NCBI GenBank assembly: GCA_000995965.1
Contig: LBYD01000001.1
Span: 62,001-126,000 of the forward strand
Source: Candidatus Moranbacteria bacterium GW2011_GWC2_40_12
GTDB taxonomy: Bacteria > Patescibacteria > Paceibacteria > Moranbacterales > UBA11712
Direction: 5' to 3'
DNA: 64,000 bases
The notes below the pieces were generated by a model. That model made no database searches. It had not been told where the DNA came from and saw only the letters and a list, made by a program, of their open reading frames with translations. The position numbers and the translations under genes are program-made. Within the stretch, counting starts at the first letter, position 1; every line of letters starts with the position of its first letter. This document shows, piece by piece, positions 21,912 through 30,236 of this stretch.

Positions 21912-23504
21912 TTATTTTATCTTCCAAATGATTGAAATGGTTTTCGACTCGATATTTTGCGCGAGACCCCATTTTTTTTCAGACGGTTCCAGAAAATTGT
22001 TATCTATTTCAATTACATCGAAAGTCCTGCTTTTGACCAGATCGGTATACCAAGTTTTTTCTTCAGCGACGGGTCCCAGGATAAAGATGTTCTCATAGCC
22101 ATTCTGGTCGATGTATTTCAGGTCATCTGCGTTAAAAAAATAGACGGCTTTTTTGCCAAAAAGAGATGTCATGGGATCGCTAAGAAGCGAGAATCCGCTG
22201 CCAGTGGCCATTCGATCGACCAAAATCAGATCATTCGGGCCGAATTTTTCGGCTATTTTTTCAATTTGGGGCAAAAGATCTCTATTTTCCGAAAGAGTGA
22301 GAAAGCGCCAGCTCACGACGACGTTTGCCGTGATAAGGGCCGCAAGGGTGATATAGAGAAATATTTTGTGATAGAAAAACCGGTTGAGAAAATATATCGA
22401 GTAAAAAATCAGGATTGGAAAAACGGCAAAAACGAACCGGCGCAGCATCCACGGGTCATCAAGAGAAATCATCGGTGAAATAAGATAGAAAAAAGCCGGA
22501 AAAGTGAGGAGTATTGGAATATATTCCGGCTTTAGCCAGTTTTTTTTCACTTTTTTTGCGAGCCAGCCGATTCCAGCGAGACCAAGAATGAGATAAGCCA
22601 AAATGTTATAGCTCAAAAACACAGTCGCGAGATGCGAATACAGGCCAGATGAGGGTGCGGAATCTTTGGTTGAGTCGGGCAGAAAAGCTTTTGTGAAATT
22701 TTTGGCGCTGTCAGTCAGATCATGATAATTCAGAAAAATATAGAGGGCAGAGAGCAACAATGTGGAAATTAGCAGATATTTTATGAAATTTTTTGAAAGC
22801 GGGATTGTATTTTTTCTGTTAAGGAAATAAATATAGCCGGCGGCAAGGAGATAAAAAACTATTCCCTCGATTCTGGTGAGCGCCGAAAGAGCGAAAAAGA
22901 GCAAAGAAATTTGCAGAAAGCGGTTATCCATATTTTTAGACGTTGGACGTCTAAAAGAAAGCAGAAAATAAATTCCCGCCCAGACGAGAAAAAGCATGAA
23001 GATTTCCGTGAGCGCGTATTTGGCAAACCAAGGGAAAGGAAAAAAAGTCGCGGCGATGAGAAACCCGAGAAGGGAAACTTTCTCGGAAAAAAACTGGCGA
23101 AGTGCGAGCCAAAATAATACCAGAAACAAAGCCAGGTGGAGGAAGTTGGCATACTGGATTCCCTTCAATCCCAACGCGGCATAAAAAACGGCCAGATAGG
23201 CGATAAAAGCTTTTGGGAAGCGGGTTATCAGCTTTCCATCCTTGGTATAGTCAAAACCGGGGAAGTTGAGGGCTCTGCCTTGCCCGTATTTTTGAAATAA
23301 GTCGTTTGATGAGGGAGCGGAGAAAACAAATGATTTGTGTTTTACGAGATCGATCGCGGCGGTTGCGATGGCGCCCTGATCTCGCCCCCCGAAAACAGTT
23401 GGAGTCGCGAAATAGCAAGTCGTGAAAGAAATAGCAAGAGAAATTGCGATGACTACGAGAAAATAATTCCTGTTTCCCTTTTTTTTGGGAGATTGGTGTT
23501 CCAT
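21912..23504 (-). CDS. Polytopic GT-C-type glycosyltransferase (GT39/PMT-like)
   Basis: A 530-residue membrane protein with about 11-12 hydrophobic helices. The first extracytoplasmic loop holds GGRDQGA (D42), matching the acidic motif by which GT-C enzymes bind lipid-phosphate sugar donors. A soluble C-terminal part follows the helices. I take the ATG at 23504 (MEHQSPKKKG, just before helix 1); the longer frame to 23771 would add 89 residues without conservation signals and run through the promoter of the divergent gene. A 23-bp palindrome is read in frame at residues 183-190. The likely role is sugar transfer to an exported glycan or protein. Confidence 0.8.
   Translation of the reverse strand: MEHQSPKKKGNRNYFLVVIAISLAISFTTCYFATPTVFGGRDQGAIATAAIDLVKHKSFVFSAPSSNDLFQKYGQGRALNFPGFDYTKDGKLITRFPKAFIAYLAVFYAALGLKGIQYANFLHLALFLVLFWLALRQFFSEKVSLLGFLIAATFFPFPWFAKYALTEIFMLFLVWAGIYFLLSFRRPTSKNMDNRFLQISLLFFALSALTRIEGIVFYLLAAGYIYFLNRKNTIPLSKNFIKYLLISTLLLSALYIFLNYHDLTDSAKNFTKAFLPDSTKDSAPSSGLYSHLATVFLSYNILAYLILGLAGIGWLAKKVKKNWLKPEYIPILLTFPAFFYLISPMISLDDPWMLRRFVFAVFPILIFYSIYFLNRFFYHKIFLYITLAALITANVVVSWRFLTLSENRDLLPQIEKIAEKFGPNDLILVDRMATGSGFSLLSDPMTSLFGKKAVYFFNADDLKYIDQNGYENIFILGPVAEEKTWYTDLVKSRTFDVIEIDNNFLEPSEKKWGLAQNIESKTISIIWKIK
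22934..22956. repeat. 23-bp perfect palindrome in the GT-C gene
   Basis: Ten-bp arms TTTTAGACGT / ACGTCTAAAA around TGG. Read in the gene's frame it gives R-R-P-T-S-K-N. Nearly the same DNA and peptide recur in the thymidylate-kinase gene at 62651. Confidence 0.85.
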
Positions 23505-23515
23505 TGTATTTCTTA

Positions 23516-23544
23516 TTGACAAAAGTATAGTAATGTTATAGAAT
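23516..23544 (+). promoter_or_regulatory. Consensus-like sigma-70 promoter
   Basis: TTGACA (23516-23521), 17 bp spacer, TAGAAT (23539-23544). It drives the small gene starting at 23599, with a leader of about 48 nt. Confidence 0.85.
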
Positions 23545-23598
23545 ATAGTTTCAAAATTAACAAAAAAACAATAAATGAAAAGGGAGGCAGGCCGGTCA

Positions 23599-24033
23599 AT
23601 GAAAATAAAATATTCAATGAAAAGTTTGAAAAAGTTTCTGGCCAACGCTTTTTCCGGGGGAAATCCGGAAAAAATCCTCGAGGATGTCCATTGCGAGCTC
23701 ACCCGGAGAAATTTCGCGGTTGAGAGGTATGAGGACGTTTCCGGGATGGGGATTCGGGGCAGTTTGGACATCTACCCATCGGTTCAGGTCAATGTCTATA
23801 TTCCCTTCACTTCCGCGTGGGAGCTGCAGGCGCTTCTCTTCTTCGAGGAGGATGACCAGCTCGAATTGGTGAGCCAGGTCCCCGATTTCAAGGAAAAAAT
23901 CCTTTTGAGGCGCTATTCCCTGCCAATTAATCCCCGGGAAATCGCCAGAGCTTTGAGCACGGACGCCCTGCTTCTTGGCGCATTGCTGGCAACTATTCTC
24001 AAGCGCCAGGAAATTGAGGCACGGCATGAATAG
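23599..24033 (+). CDS. Small soluble protein of unknown function
   Basis: A 144-residue protein that I do not recognise. It looks like an alpha/beta protein without signal peptide or transmembrane helix: a basic start, a helix near residues 20-35, acidic middle strands (FFEEDDQLELVSQV) and a C-terminal helix rich in Ala and Leu (about 115-140). The start at 23599 is chosen because GGGAGG stands 11 nt upstream; the in-frame ATG at 23575 lies ahead of that site. The gene is a complete unit with a consensus promoter, Shine-Dalgarno and a downstream hairpin, between divergent and codirectional glycosyltransferase genes. The opposite strand is also open, but has no start signals. Confidence 0.7.
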   Translation: MKIKYSMKSLKKFLANAFSGGNPEKILEDVHCELTRRNFAVERYEDVSGMGIRGSLDIYPSVQVNVYIPFTSAWELQALLFFEEDDQLELVSQVPDFKEKILLRRYSLPINPREIARALSTDALLLGALLATILKRQEIEARHE

Positions 24034-24038
24034 GGAGC

Positions 24039-24076
24039 GGGGCGGAGCGCCATTGGCGTCTTTGCCCCCCAATTTT
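24039..24076 (+). terminator. Probable terminator of the small gene
   Basis: GGGGC (24039-24043) pairs with GCCCC (24064-24068), with an inner gcgcc/ggcg stem; only a short T stretch (24073-24076) follows, so strength is uncertain. It overlaps the next promoter region. Confidence 0.5.
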
Positions 24077-24099
24077 CAATCAACATTTTTTGCTATAAT
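24073..24099 (+). promoter_or_regulatory. Promoter of the 24125 glycosyltransferase operon
   Basis: A perfect TATAAT at 24094-24099, 25 bp before the ATG, with a weak -35 (TTTTCA, 24073-24078, 15 bp spacer). Confidence 0.55.
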
Positions 24100-24124
24100 C
24101 CTGACTTTACGTTAACATAAATAC

Positions 24125-25072
24125 ATGAATGAATCCAGTCAGAAACCATATATATCCGTGATTGTTCCGCTTTATGACGAAGAGGGGAATGTGAGAGAAT
24201 TGCACCAGAAAATAGTCGAAGCCTGCCGGGGACTTGGCAAGACTCTCGAAATTATTTTCATCGACGATGGAAGCACGGACAAGACGAATGAAATTTGCCG
24301 CGCATTGAGCCCCCTGAAGCTCATCACCTTTCGAAAAAATTTCGGGCAGACAGCCGCCTTTGACGCGGGGATCAAAAATTCTTCGGGCGAAATCATTATC
24401 ACAATGGACGGCGATCTTCAGAATGATCCGGCGGACATCAAGCTGCTATTGGATAAATTAAGCGAAGGATACGACGTTGTTGCCGGCTGGCGGAAAAATA
24501 GGCAGGATTCCTTTATGAAGAATCTTGCCTCGCGCGCGGCCAATATTGCCCGAAAATTTCTCATCAACGACGGAATTCATGACAGCGGGTGCAGTCTCAA
24601 GGCTTTCAAAAGGGAATGTTTTGACGATCTGGATTTGTATGGCGAGATGCACCGCTTTATCCCGGCACTCCTCAAGGTGCAGGGGTTCAAAGTGGCGGAA
24701 GTTCCAGTCAGCCATCATTCGCGCAAGAGCGGGGTGACGAAATACAACTGGAAGCGGGGAGTAAAGGGAATCGTTGATATGATCTCGGTCTGGTTCTGGA
24801 AAAAATACGCCAATCGGCCTTTGCATCTTTTTGGAGCGGGGGGTCTTGGGATATTTTTCCTGGGAATTTTGTCGGGAGCGGCGCTGGTCACGGCGCGCGT
24901 TTTCTATGCCGTCCCGATGTCGAACAAAATCTGGCCGCTCATCGCTGTTTTCCTGGTCCTGATGGGAATCCAACTCTTCATTTTCGGTCTTCTGGCTGAT
25001 ATCGCGGTCAAGAATTATTATAAAACGCAGGGGAAGATGAATTATAAAATAAGAGAGATTATCGAGAATTAA
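24125..25072 (+). CDS. GT2 polyprenyl-phosphate glycosyltransferase (GtrB/DPM1-like)
   Basis: A 315-residue protein with a full GT-A domain: SVIVPLYDEE, IDDGSTD at 46-52 and MDGDLQNDP at 94-102. HHSRKSGVTKYNW is the usual acceptor-side block. Two hydrophobic helices (about 238-262 and 273-300) anchor it, as in GtrB and ArnC. It should transfer a hexose from a nucleotide donor to polyprenyl phosphate, making the donor for GT-C enzymes. It is the first gene of a glycosyltransferase operon that runs to about 33203; its stop overlaps the next start (TAATGA). Confidence 0.92.
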   Translation: MNESSQKPYISVIVPLYDEEGNVRELHQKIVEACRGLGKTLEIIFIDDGSTDKTNEICRALSPLKLITFRKNFGQTAAFDAGIKNSSGEIIITMDGDLQNDPADIKLLLDKLSEGYDVVAGWRKNRQDSFMKNLASRAANIARKFLINDGIHDSGCSLKAFKRECFDDLDLYGEMHRFIPALLKVQGFKVAEVPVSHHSRKSGVTKYNWKRGVKGIVDMISVWFWKKYANRPLHLFGAGGLGIFFLGILSGAALVTARVFYAVPMSNKIWPLIAVFLVLMGIQLFIFGLLADIAVKNYYKTQGKMNYKIREIIEN

Positions 25073-26256
25073 TGAAAATTCTCACCATCGCCGCGACGCC
25101 TTTTTTTTCTGACCGGGGCGCTCATATGCGGATACTTAACGAAGCGAAATATCTCAAAAAATTGGGCGCCGAGGTGCGCCTTTGCGCTTATCATATTGGG
25201 GAAAATGTGCCGGGACTTGATATCGAGCGTATCAAGGGCCCGAATAGCTACAAAAAAACATCTCCCGGTTTTTCCTGGGGAAAAATATGGCTGGACTGGA
25301 AACTCCTTTTTTTGGTTCGGCGGGAAATTAAAACATTTCAACCCGACGCGATCCACGCGCATCTTTGGGAGGGACTGGCTATCGGATATTTGGCGAAAAA
25401 ATTGGCTTTTTGCGGAAAAATTCCGATAGTATTTGATTTGCAGGGGAATATCGATGAGGAATTTCAAAGTTACAGCCGAAAAAAATCAATCGCGCGGAAA
25501 TTCTTTGTTTGGTTTTCAAAGAGAGTTATCAATTGGGCCGATAAAATTGTTGTCAGCAGTGAGAATGTCAAACTTCATCGTAGCGGTTTAATCGCTACGA
25601 TCGTGCGGGATGGGATTGATTTGGATTTATTTCAAAATCTGCAAGACTTATCTAAAGTAGAATCGGATAAAATCGATAAAATTAAAAAGTGGGCTGGAGA
25701 TAGTAAATTGCTGGTCTATATCGGAGGTTTGAGCGATAATAAGGGAGTCGGGGAGCTTTTGGAAGTTTTTGGAAAACTTGGCTTTGAGAAATTCCCCGAC
25801 GAAAAGTCGGGGAAGGAAAAAGCCGAGCTTTGGGAAAAGAATAATTGGAAACTTCTATTGGGCGGATTTGGAAGTGACGAGGAAAAATACAAAAAATATA
25901 TTACTGAAAAAAAACTGGAAAAATCCGTGTATTTTGCCGGAAAAATTCCGTATTTTTCTTTGGCGCGCTATCTGGCATTGGCGGACGCTGGAATCGATCC
26001 CAAGAGCGGTTCGACCGAATCGAGCGGAAAGATAGCCAATCTTATGGCGGCGGGACTGCCAATAATTTGCTTCGGCACCAAATTTAATCGGGCGAGATTG
26101 GGCGAAAAGGGAATTTATTTGAAAAATATGAATGAATTGGCCGAAAAAATGAATACTTTTCAGGATACGGGAAAAATAGAATATGACATTGAAAATTTTA
26201 GCGAGGAAAAAGAAGCTCGGAAATTGCTTGAAATTTTCCTATTACTTGTCAAATGA
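25072..26256 (+). CDS. GT4-type glycosyltransferase
   Basis: A 394-residue GT-B protein. The N-terminal domain starts with ATPFFSDRGAHMRILNEAKYL, the pattern of retaining glycosyltransferases that begin with a glycine-containing loop. The C-terminal donor domain has LVYIGGLSDNKGVGEL and a SGSTESSGKIANLMAAGLPII block in place of the usual E-x7-E. It uses a nucleotide sugar on a lipid-linked chain at the inner membrane face. Two palindromic elements are translated in frame at residues 169-177 and 241-248. It overlaps both neighbours by 1-4 bp, so the operon is translationally coupled. Confidence 0.85.
   Translation: MKILTIAATPFFSDRGAHMRILNEAKYLKKLGAEVRLCAYHIGENVPGLDIERIKGPNSYKKTSPGFSWGKIWLDWKLLFLVRREIKTFQPDAIHAHLWEGLAIGYLAKKLAFCGKIPIVFDLQGNIDEEFQSYSRKKSIARKFFVWFSKRVINWADKIVVSSENVKLHRSGLIATIVRDGIDLDLFQNLQDLSKVESDKIDKIKKWAGDSKLLVYIGGLSDNKGVGELLEVFGKLGFEKFPDEKSGKEKAELWEKNNWKLLLGGFGSDEEKYKKYITEKKLEKSVYFAGKIPYFSLARYLALADAGIDPKSGSTESSGKIANLMAAGLPIICFGTKFNRARLGEKGIYLKNMNELAEKMNTFQDTGKIEYDIENFSEEKEARKLLEIFLLLVK
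25577..25601. repeat. 25-bp palindrome in a GT4 gene
   Basis: Nine-bp arms ATCGTAGCG / CGCTACGAT around a 7-nt centre, in frame. The left half (ATCGTAGCGGTT) is shared with the palindrome at 52485-52505 in another GT4 gene. Confidence 0.85.
25792..25814. repeat. 23-bp perfect palindrome in a GT4 gene
   Basis: Nine-bp arms TTCCCCGAC / GTCGGGGAA around the loop GAAAA, in frame. The same GAAAA loop occurs in the gltX palindrome at 36145. Confidence 0.85.
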
Positions 26257-27440
26257 AAACACTTCTCATAAAAACCGGAAAAGCGCTGAACGCCTTGAAG
26301 CAAGAAGGGCTGGTCCGCGGCGGAAAAAGGGTGGCAAAATCTTTTATAGCGCAATTTGGCCGGGTGCGGCCGGGGGATATTTTGTTTGTGACGCCGGGAG
26401 TGGGAGACAGCGCGATGTTTCGAGCGCATAACCAGGCTGAAGAGATGCGCCTTCATGAGTTCAAATGCAGTGTGACGATTCAGGATAATCCTTTTTTGCC
26501 GCGCTACGCGGATAAATTCAAAATTTTCATTTTCCATCGGCCGGTTTGGACGAAAAATGTCGCAAAACTTTTTGAAAACGCCAAAAAACTTGGAAAGGAA
26601 ATTATTTTCGAAACAGACGACCTGGTTTTCGACCCGAAACATGTTCAGGCGACGGAGCATTACAAAAAAATGAATATTTTTGAGCGTAAGCAATATGAAA
26701 AGGGAGCAGGAGAGGAGATCCTGAGGGATACGTATGTCAAGGCCTGCGCGACAACAACAAGCTTTCTCGCGAAAATTTTGGAAAAATACGGCAAAAAAGT
26801 CTTCATCTCGAAAAATAAGCTGTCGCTCAAAGATCTTGAAATCGCAGAAAATCTCTTGACGAAGGCTAAGCCTTCGTCAGATAATATTGGCTTGAGAATA
26901 GGATATTTTTCCGGAACCAAAGGGCATGATAAGAATTTTGCGACGATAGAAAATGCCCTGGTCAGGATTCTCGAAAAATACCCCGATATAAAATTATTTT
27001 TAGCCGGTCCGCTCAACATCAGTGAAAAATTCGGGAAGTTTCAAAGCCGGATCGAAAAATTTCCATTTGCGTTGCGCGAGGAGCACTTCAAAAATATCTC
27101 TGGAGTTGATATCAACATTATTCCTCTGGAAAAAAACAATGATTTTTGTGAGGCGAAATCGGAACTCAAATTTTTTGAAGCTGGGATTTTGGGAGTGCCC
27201 TCGGTGGCGGTAGACAATCAGACTTATCGAGACGCGATTGATGATGGCGTTGACAGCTTTTTGGCCGGGAGTGAAAATGAGTGGGAAGAAAAAATTGAAA
27301 GGCTGATAGTTGACGGAGATCTTCGAAAAAATATGGGAAAAGAAGCGAGAGAAAAAACTATCCGCGAATATACGACAAAAAATAGCCACAGCAGCGAATA
27401 TTATGATTATCTGCGGCTGAAATTGAAAATGCAAAAGTAA
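26253..27440 (+). CDS. GT4-like glycosyltransferase
   Basis: A 395-residue protein. The N-terminal half contains a short amphipathic region and a FETDDLVFD motif; the C-terminal half is a GT-B donor domain with RIGYFSGTKGHDKNF and ELKFFEAGILGVPSVAV, the latter in the place of the E-x7-E motif. Such proteins are common in polysaccharide clusters, sugar and acceptor unknown. Its ATG overlaps the previous stop (ATGA). A 23-bp palindrome is read in frame at residues 202-209, between the two domains. The C-terminal tail is followed by an A-rich run and a hairpin. Confidence 0.8.
   Translation: MKTLLIKTGKALNALKQEGLVRGGKRVAKSFIAQFGRVRPGDILFVTPGVGDSAMFRAHNQAEEMRLHEFKCSVTIQDNPFLPRYADKFKIFIFHRPVWTKNVAKLFENAKKLGKEIIFETDDLVFDPKHVQATEHYKKMNIFERKQYEKGAGEEILRDTYVKACATTTSFLAKILEKYGKKVFISKNKLSLKDLEIAENLLTKAKPSSDNIGLRIGYFSGTKGHDKNFATIENALVRILEKYPDIKLFLAGPLNISEKFGKFQSRIEKFPFALREEHFKNISGVDINIIPLEKNNDFCEAKSELKFFEAGILGVPSVAVDNQTYRDAIDDGVDSFLAGSENEWEEKIERLIVDGDLRKNMGKEAREKTIREYTTKNSHSSEYYDYLRLKLKMQK
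26857..26879. repeat. 23-bp perfect palindrome in a glycosyltransferase gene
   Basis: Ten-bp arms TGACGAAGGC / GCCTTCGTCA around the loop TAA, in frame at an interdomain position. Confidence 0.85.
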
Positions 27441-27463
27441 AAATTGTTATTTTTCGAATAGTC

Positions 27464-27487
27464 TGTCTTCGCACGAATGTGCGGACA
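27464..27487. repeat. 24-bp imperfect palindrome between genes
   Basis: TGTC..CGCAC / GTGCG..GACA with loop GAAT and a 2-nt bulge. It sits in the 92-bp gap before the gene at 27533; no T-tract follows. Confidence 0.6.
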
Positions 27488-27532
27488 AACGCGATACCTG
27501 CTTAATCGCCTTACACTTTTCAGATCAGATTT

Positions 27533-28528
27533 ATGGAAAATACCGCCATTGTCATTGTCAACTGGAACGGAAAGAAGTATCTCAAGGACTGCTTCGATTC
27601 GCTCCAAAAACAAACCTATGAAAATTTCAGGGTTATTTTTGTGGACAACGGGTCAACAGACGATTCAGTCAATTTTGTAAAAAATAACTACTTGGAAACT
27701 AAGTTTCCAAGTGTAAAAATAGTTCGATTAGAAAGGAATACCGGTTTCTGTTTTGGATATAACGTGGGCATCAAGTCGGCGCTTGAAGATCCTAAGATAA
27801 AATACGTAATTGTTCTCAATAATGACACCAGACTGGATGAAAAATACGTCGAAGAATTGGCAAGATGCGCGAAAAAATATCCGGGTACAGGTTCCGTCCA
27901 GCCGAAAGTTTTGAATTTTTTTGAAAGGGAAAAAATTGATTGCGCCGGAATTTATATCACTCGCGACGGGACGGCCCATAACAGGGGATACGGAAGAGAT
28001 GCAAGAAGATATAGTGAAGAAAAAGAAATTTTCGGCGCGAACGGGACAGCCTCGCTTTTTACCCGGGAGGCGCTTGAGAAAACAGCCCTTCTGGAGCATA
28101 ATTATTTCGACAATGACCATTTTGTTTTCTATGAAGACGTGGATCTGGCCTGGCGGATGAAAAACGCGGGATTTAAGTCGTATTTTTGCCCGCAGGCGGT
28201 CGTATATCACGTCCACAGCGGAACTGCCGGAAAAGGTTCGCTGATGAAAGCATATTATCTCCACCGAAACTATTTCTTCACTGTCATAAAAAATTATCCT
28301 TTTGGAAAAATGGCAAAAACGTTTTTTTGGCGATTTTTCAGCTATCTGAAGCTGGTCGCGAATATATTCAATAAAAAGAAACGGGAGACGGAATTCGTAA
28401 AAGGGCGGAGCAAAGCTGAAGTCGCCCTTGTGATTCTCAAGGCATGGGGGAGCGTCTTATGCAATTTATCGAGAATGATGAGAAAAAGAATGTTTATCAG
28501 AAAAAAGATTCATGAAAATCAAATTTGA
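27533..28528 (+). CDS. GT2 glycosyltransferase, rhamnosyltransferase-like
   Basis: A 331-residue GT-A enzyme. IVIVNWNGKKYL opens the fold, VDNGSTDDS (37-45) binds the nucleotide, NNDT (96-99) stands for the DxD site, and FYEDVDLAWRM is the conserved catalytic-base ED block. This architecture matches WbbL/rhamnosyltransferase-type enzymes. A 23-bp palindrome at residues about 52-60 lengthens the loop after the nucleotide motif. A hydrophobic/basic C-terminal tail suggests membrane association. It overlaps the following GT-C gene by 17 bp. Confidence 0.88.
   Translation: MENTAIVIVNWNGKKYLKDCFDSLQKQTYENFRVIFVDNGSTDDSVNFVKNNYLETKFPSVKIVRLERNTGFCFGYNVGIKSALEDPKIKYVIVLNNDTRLDEKYVEELARCAKKYPGTGSVQPKVLNFFEREKIDCAGIYITRDGTAHNRGYGRDARRYSEEKEIFGANGTASLFTREALEKTALLEHNYFDNDHFVFYEDVDLAWRMKNAGFKSYFCPQAVVYHVHSGTAGKGSLMKAYYLHRNYFFTVIKNYPFGKMAKTFFWRFFSYLKLVANIFNKKKRETEFVKGRSKAEVALVILKAWGSVLCNLSRMMRKRMFIRKKIHENQI
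27690..27712. repeat. 23-bp perfect palindrome in a GT2 gene
   Basis: Ten-bp arms ACTTGGAAAC / GTTTCCAAGT around the loop TAA, in frame, with the same architecture, loop and frame (xCT AAG) as the element at 26857. Confidence 0.85.
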
Positions 28529-30170
28529 CTGGAAAATAGTTTTGTTTTCGCTTGTCATCGCCCTCGCAATTTTTCTTCGCGTTTGGCATTTTTCGGACTG
28601 GCTTTTTTTCAAAATGGACCAGGCGCGGGATGCGTCAATTATAAAACAGGCCTTTGAGCTGGGCCCTGGCTGGCTTCCGCTTCTCGGTCCCAAAGCCGGC
28701 GGAACGGACCTGAACCTCGGGCCGGCCTTTTACTATTTCCAATATTTGGCGGCATCGCTTTTCCAAAGCGTCCATCCGGCAGTGCTGGCTTTTCCTGACC
28801 TCTTATTCGGAATACTTTCCATACCGCTTTTCTTCATATTTGCCAAAAAATATTTTTCCCGAAACTGGTCAATGATTCTGGCAAGCCTTTTTGCCGTTTC
28901 CTTTCTGGGAATCCAATATTCGCGTTTTTCCTGGAATCCAAACGGGCTCGTATTTTTCAATCTTCTGTTTTTTCTGTCGCTTCTAAATGTATTTGATAAA
29001 AATATAAAATACCATCTTCGCTGGGTGATTCTCGCCGGGATTTCCTTTGCAGTTTCGACCCAGCTTCACTTCCTTTCTTTTCTTACTTTGCCGGTGATTG
29101 CGGCGATATTTATAATATTCAATTGGAAAGAGTCGAGAAAGGCGCTAAATTGGAGATACGTACTCTTTTTTTTGGCTATCATTCTTCTTATATATCTGCC
29201 GGTGATTCTGAATGAAATTGTTTCCAAGGGGGAAAATACCCATCAATTCATGTTGGCGCTCAAAGAAAAGCCGTCGGAGCACAGTTTTTGGAAAAACATA
29301 AAACGAGATATCCGCTATTGGGGTCAGAATTGGTTTTTGATTCTCACCAGTTGGATCAGCCGCAAGGGCGGAATAAACGGCGCGATTTTGTCATGGCTCG
29401 GCGCGATTTTTCCGGCCATTTATCTCGGATACAAATCTTTTCGACGGGAGGAAAACGCCGTAAAGAAGAATTTTGTGCTGATTTCGCTTCTCTGGTTTTC
29501 TATATATTTTCTCGCTTATATCCCGATTGCCTATCAAATCCGGCCAAGATTTTTCCTGCCGCTTCTGGTGCTGCCTTTTATTTTCATCGGATATTTGGCG
29601 GTGTTTTTTTGGGAAAAAAAGCATAAATTTTGGAAAATTTGCGTCTCTGCGGCCATTCTTTTGATTTTTTTGGGGAATTTGACCGGGACCTATTTTTGGT
29701 TTGAGGAAATAAGATCAGCCCAAAAAAAGGGGACTTACCCTTGGCGGACAATCATTCTAAAGGCCAAGGACGGAGTTGTGCTTTGGCACTTGGAGAAGGC
29801 GGCAAATTATATGAAAGAAAATTGCCAGGCGAAGATAATATATTTTGACGCCCCTTCCGAATATAAAAGGCCGGTAAAATATTTGTTGAATCTGCGGGGA
29901 ACAGAAGCCGCTTCGATTGAGAATCTCAAAACAGGAGAACAAAAACAGTGTGTTTTCTCTTTGGGATTAACTCGGGCGAAAAAATTGTCCACGAGAGAGA
30001 AACTGGAAGCCGAATTCGATGTTGGCGAACAGCAAAAAATCGGCGCGCTGAGTGTCTATAAGCTTTCCCTCAAAGAAAATATTTCAGGCCAAACCTTGCC
30101 GTCTTACAAAGCAGGTGCGGAAGAGAATGAGAAATCGAATCGTATTTTTTGGAAAGATTTGTGGAAATAA
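28512..30170 (+). CDS. Polytopic GT-C glycosyltransferase (GT39/PMT-like)
   Basis: A 552-residue membrane protein with about 11 hydrophobic helices in the first 400 residues and a soluble C-terminal domain of about 130 residues. The first loop after helix 1 contains KMDQARDASII (D36, D40), the acidic motif of GT-C enzymes acting on polyprenyl-phosphate sugars outside the membrane. It overlaps the preceding GT2 gene by 17 bp, which indicates coupling. It would use the product of a GtrB-like enzyme such as the one at 24125. The acceptor is unknown. Confidence 0.82.
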   Translation: MKIKFDWKIVLFSLVIALAIFLRVWHFSDWLFFKMDQARDASIIKQAFELGPGWLPLLGPKAGGTDLNLGPAFYYFQYLAASLFQSVHPAVLAFPDLLFGILSIPLFFIFAKKYFSRNWSMILASLFAVSFLGIQYSRFSWNPNGLVFFNLLFFLSLLNVFDKNIKYHLRWVILAGISFAVSTQLHFLSFLTLPVIAAIFIIFNWKESRKALNWRYVLFFLAIILLIYLPVILNEIVSKGENTHQFMLALKEKPSEHSFWKNIKRDIRYWGQNWFLILTSWISRKGGINGAILSWLGAIFPAIYLGYKSFRREENAVKKNFVLISLLWFSIYFLAYIPIAYQIRPRFFLPLLVLPFIFIGYLAVFFWEKKHKFWKICVSAAILLIFLGNLTGTYFWFEEIRSAQKKGTYPWRTIILKAKDGVVLWHLEKAANYMKENCQAKIIYFDAPSEYKRPVKYLLNLRGTEAASIENLKTGEQKQCVFSLGLTRAKKLSTREKLEAEFDVGEQQKIGALSVYKLSLKENISGQTLPSYKAGAEENEKSNRIFWKDLWK

Positions 30171-30236
30171 AACGGATTTTGATGTAAAATTAATCAGCCT
30201 GGATTCAAGTCTGGAAATTTTGAATTCTTGTTTTTT

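Noticed and set aside
23505..23771. N-terminal extension of the GT-C gene at 21912
   Set aside because: It runs through the consensus promoter and start of the divergent gene and adds 89 residues without recognisable features; MEHQSPKKKG right before helix 1 is a better start.
23614..24072. Minus-strand frame opposite the small gene at 23599
   Set aside because: The plus strand has a consensus promoter, Shine-Dalgarno and start; the minus frame has none of these.
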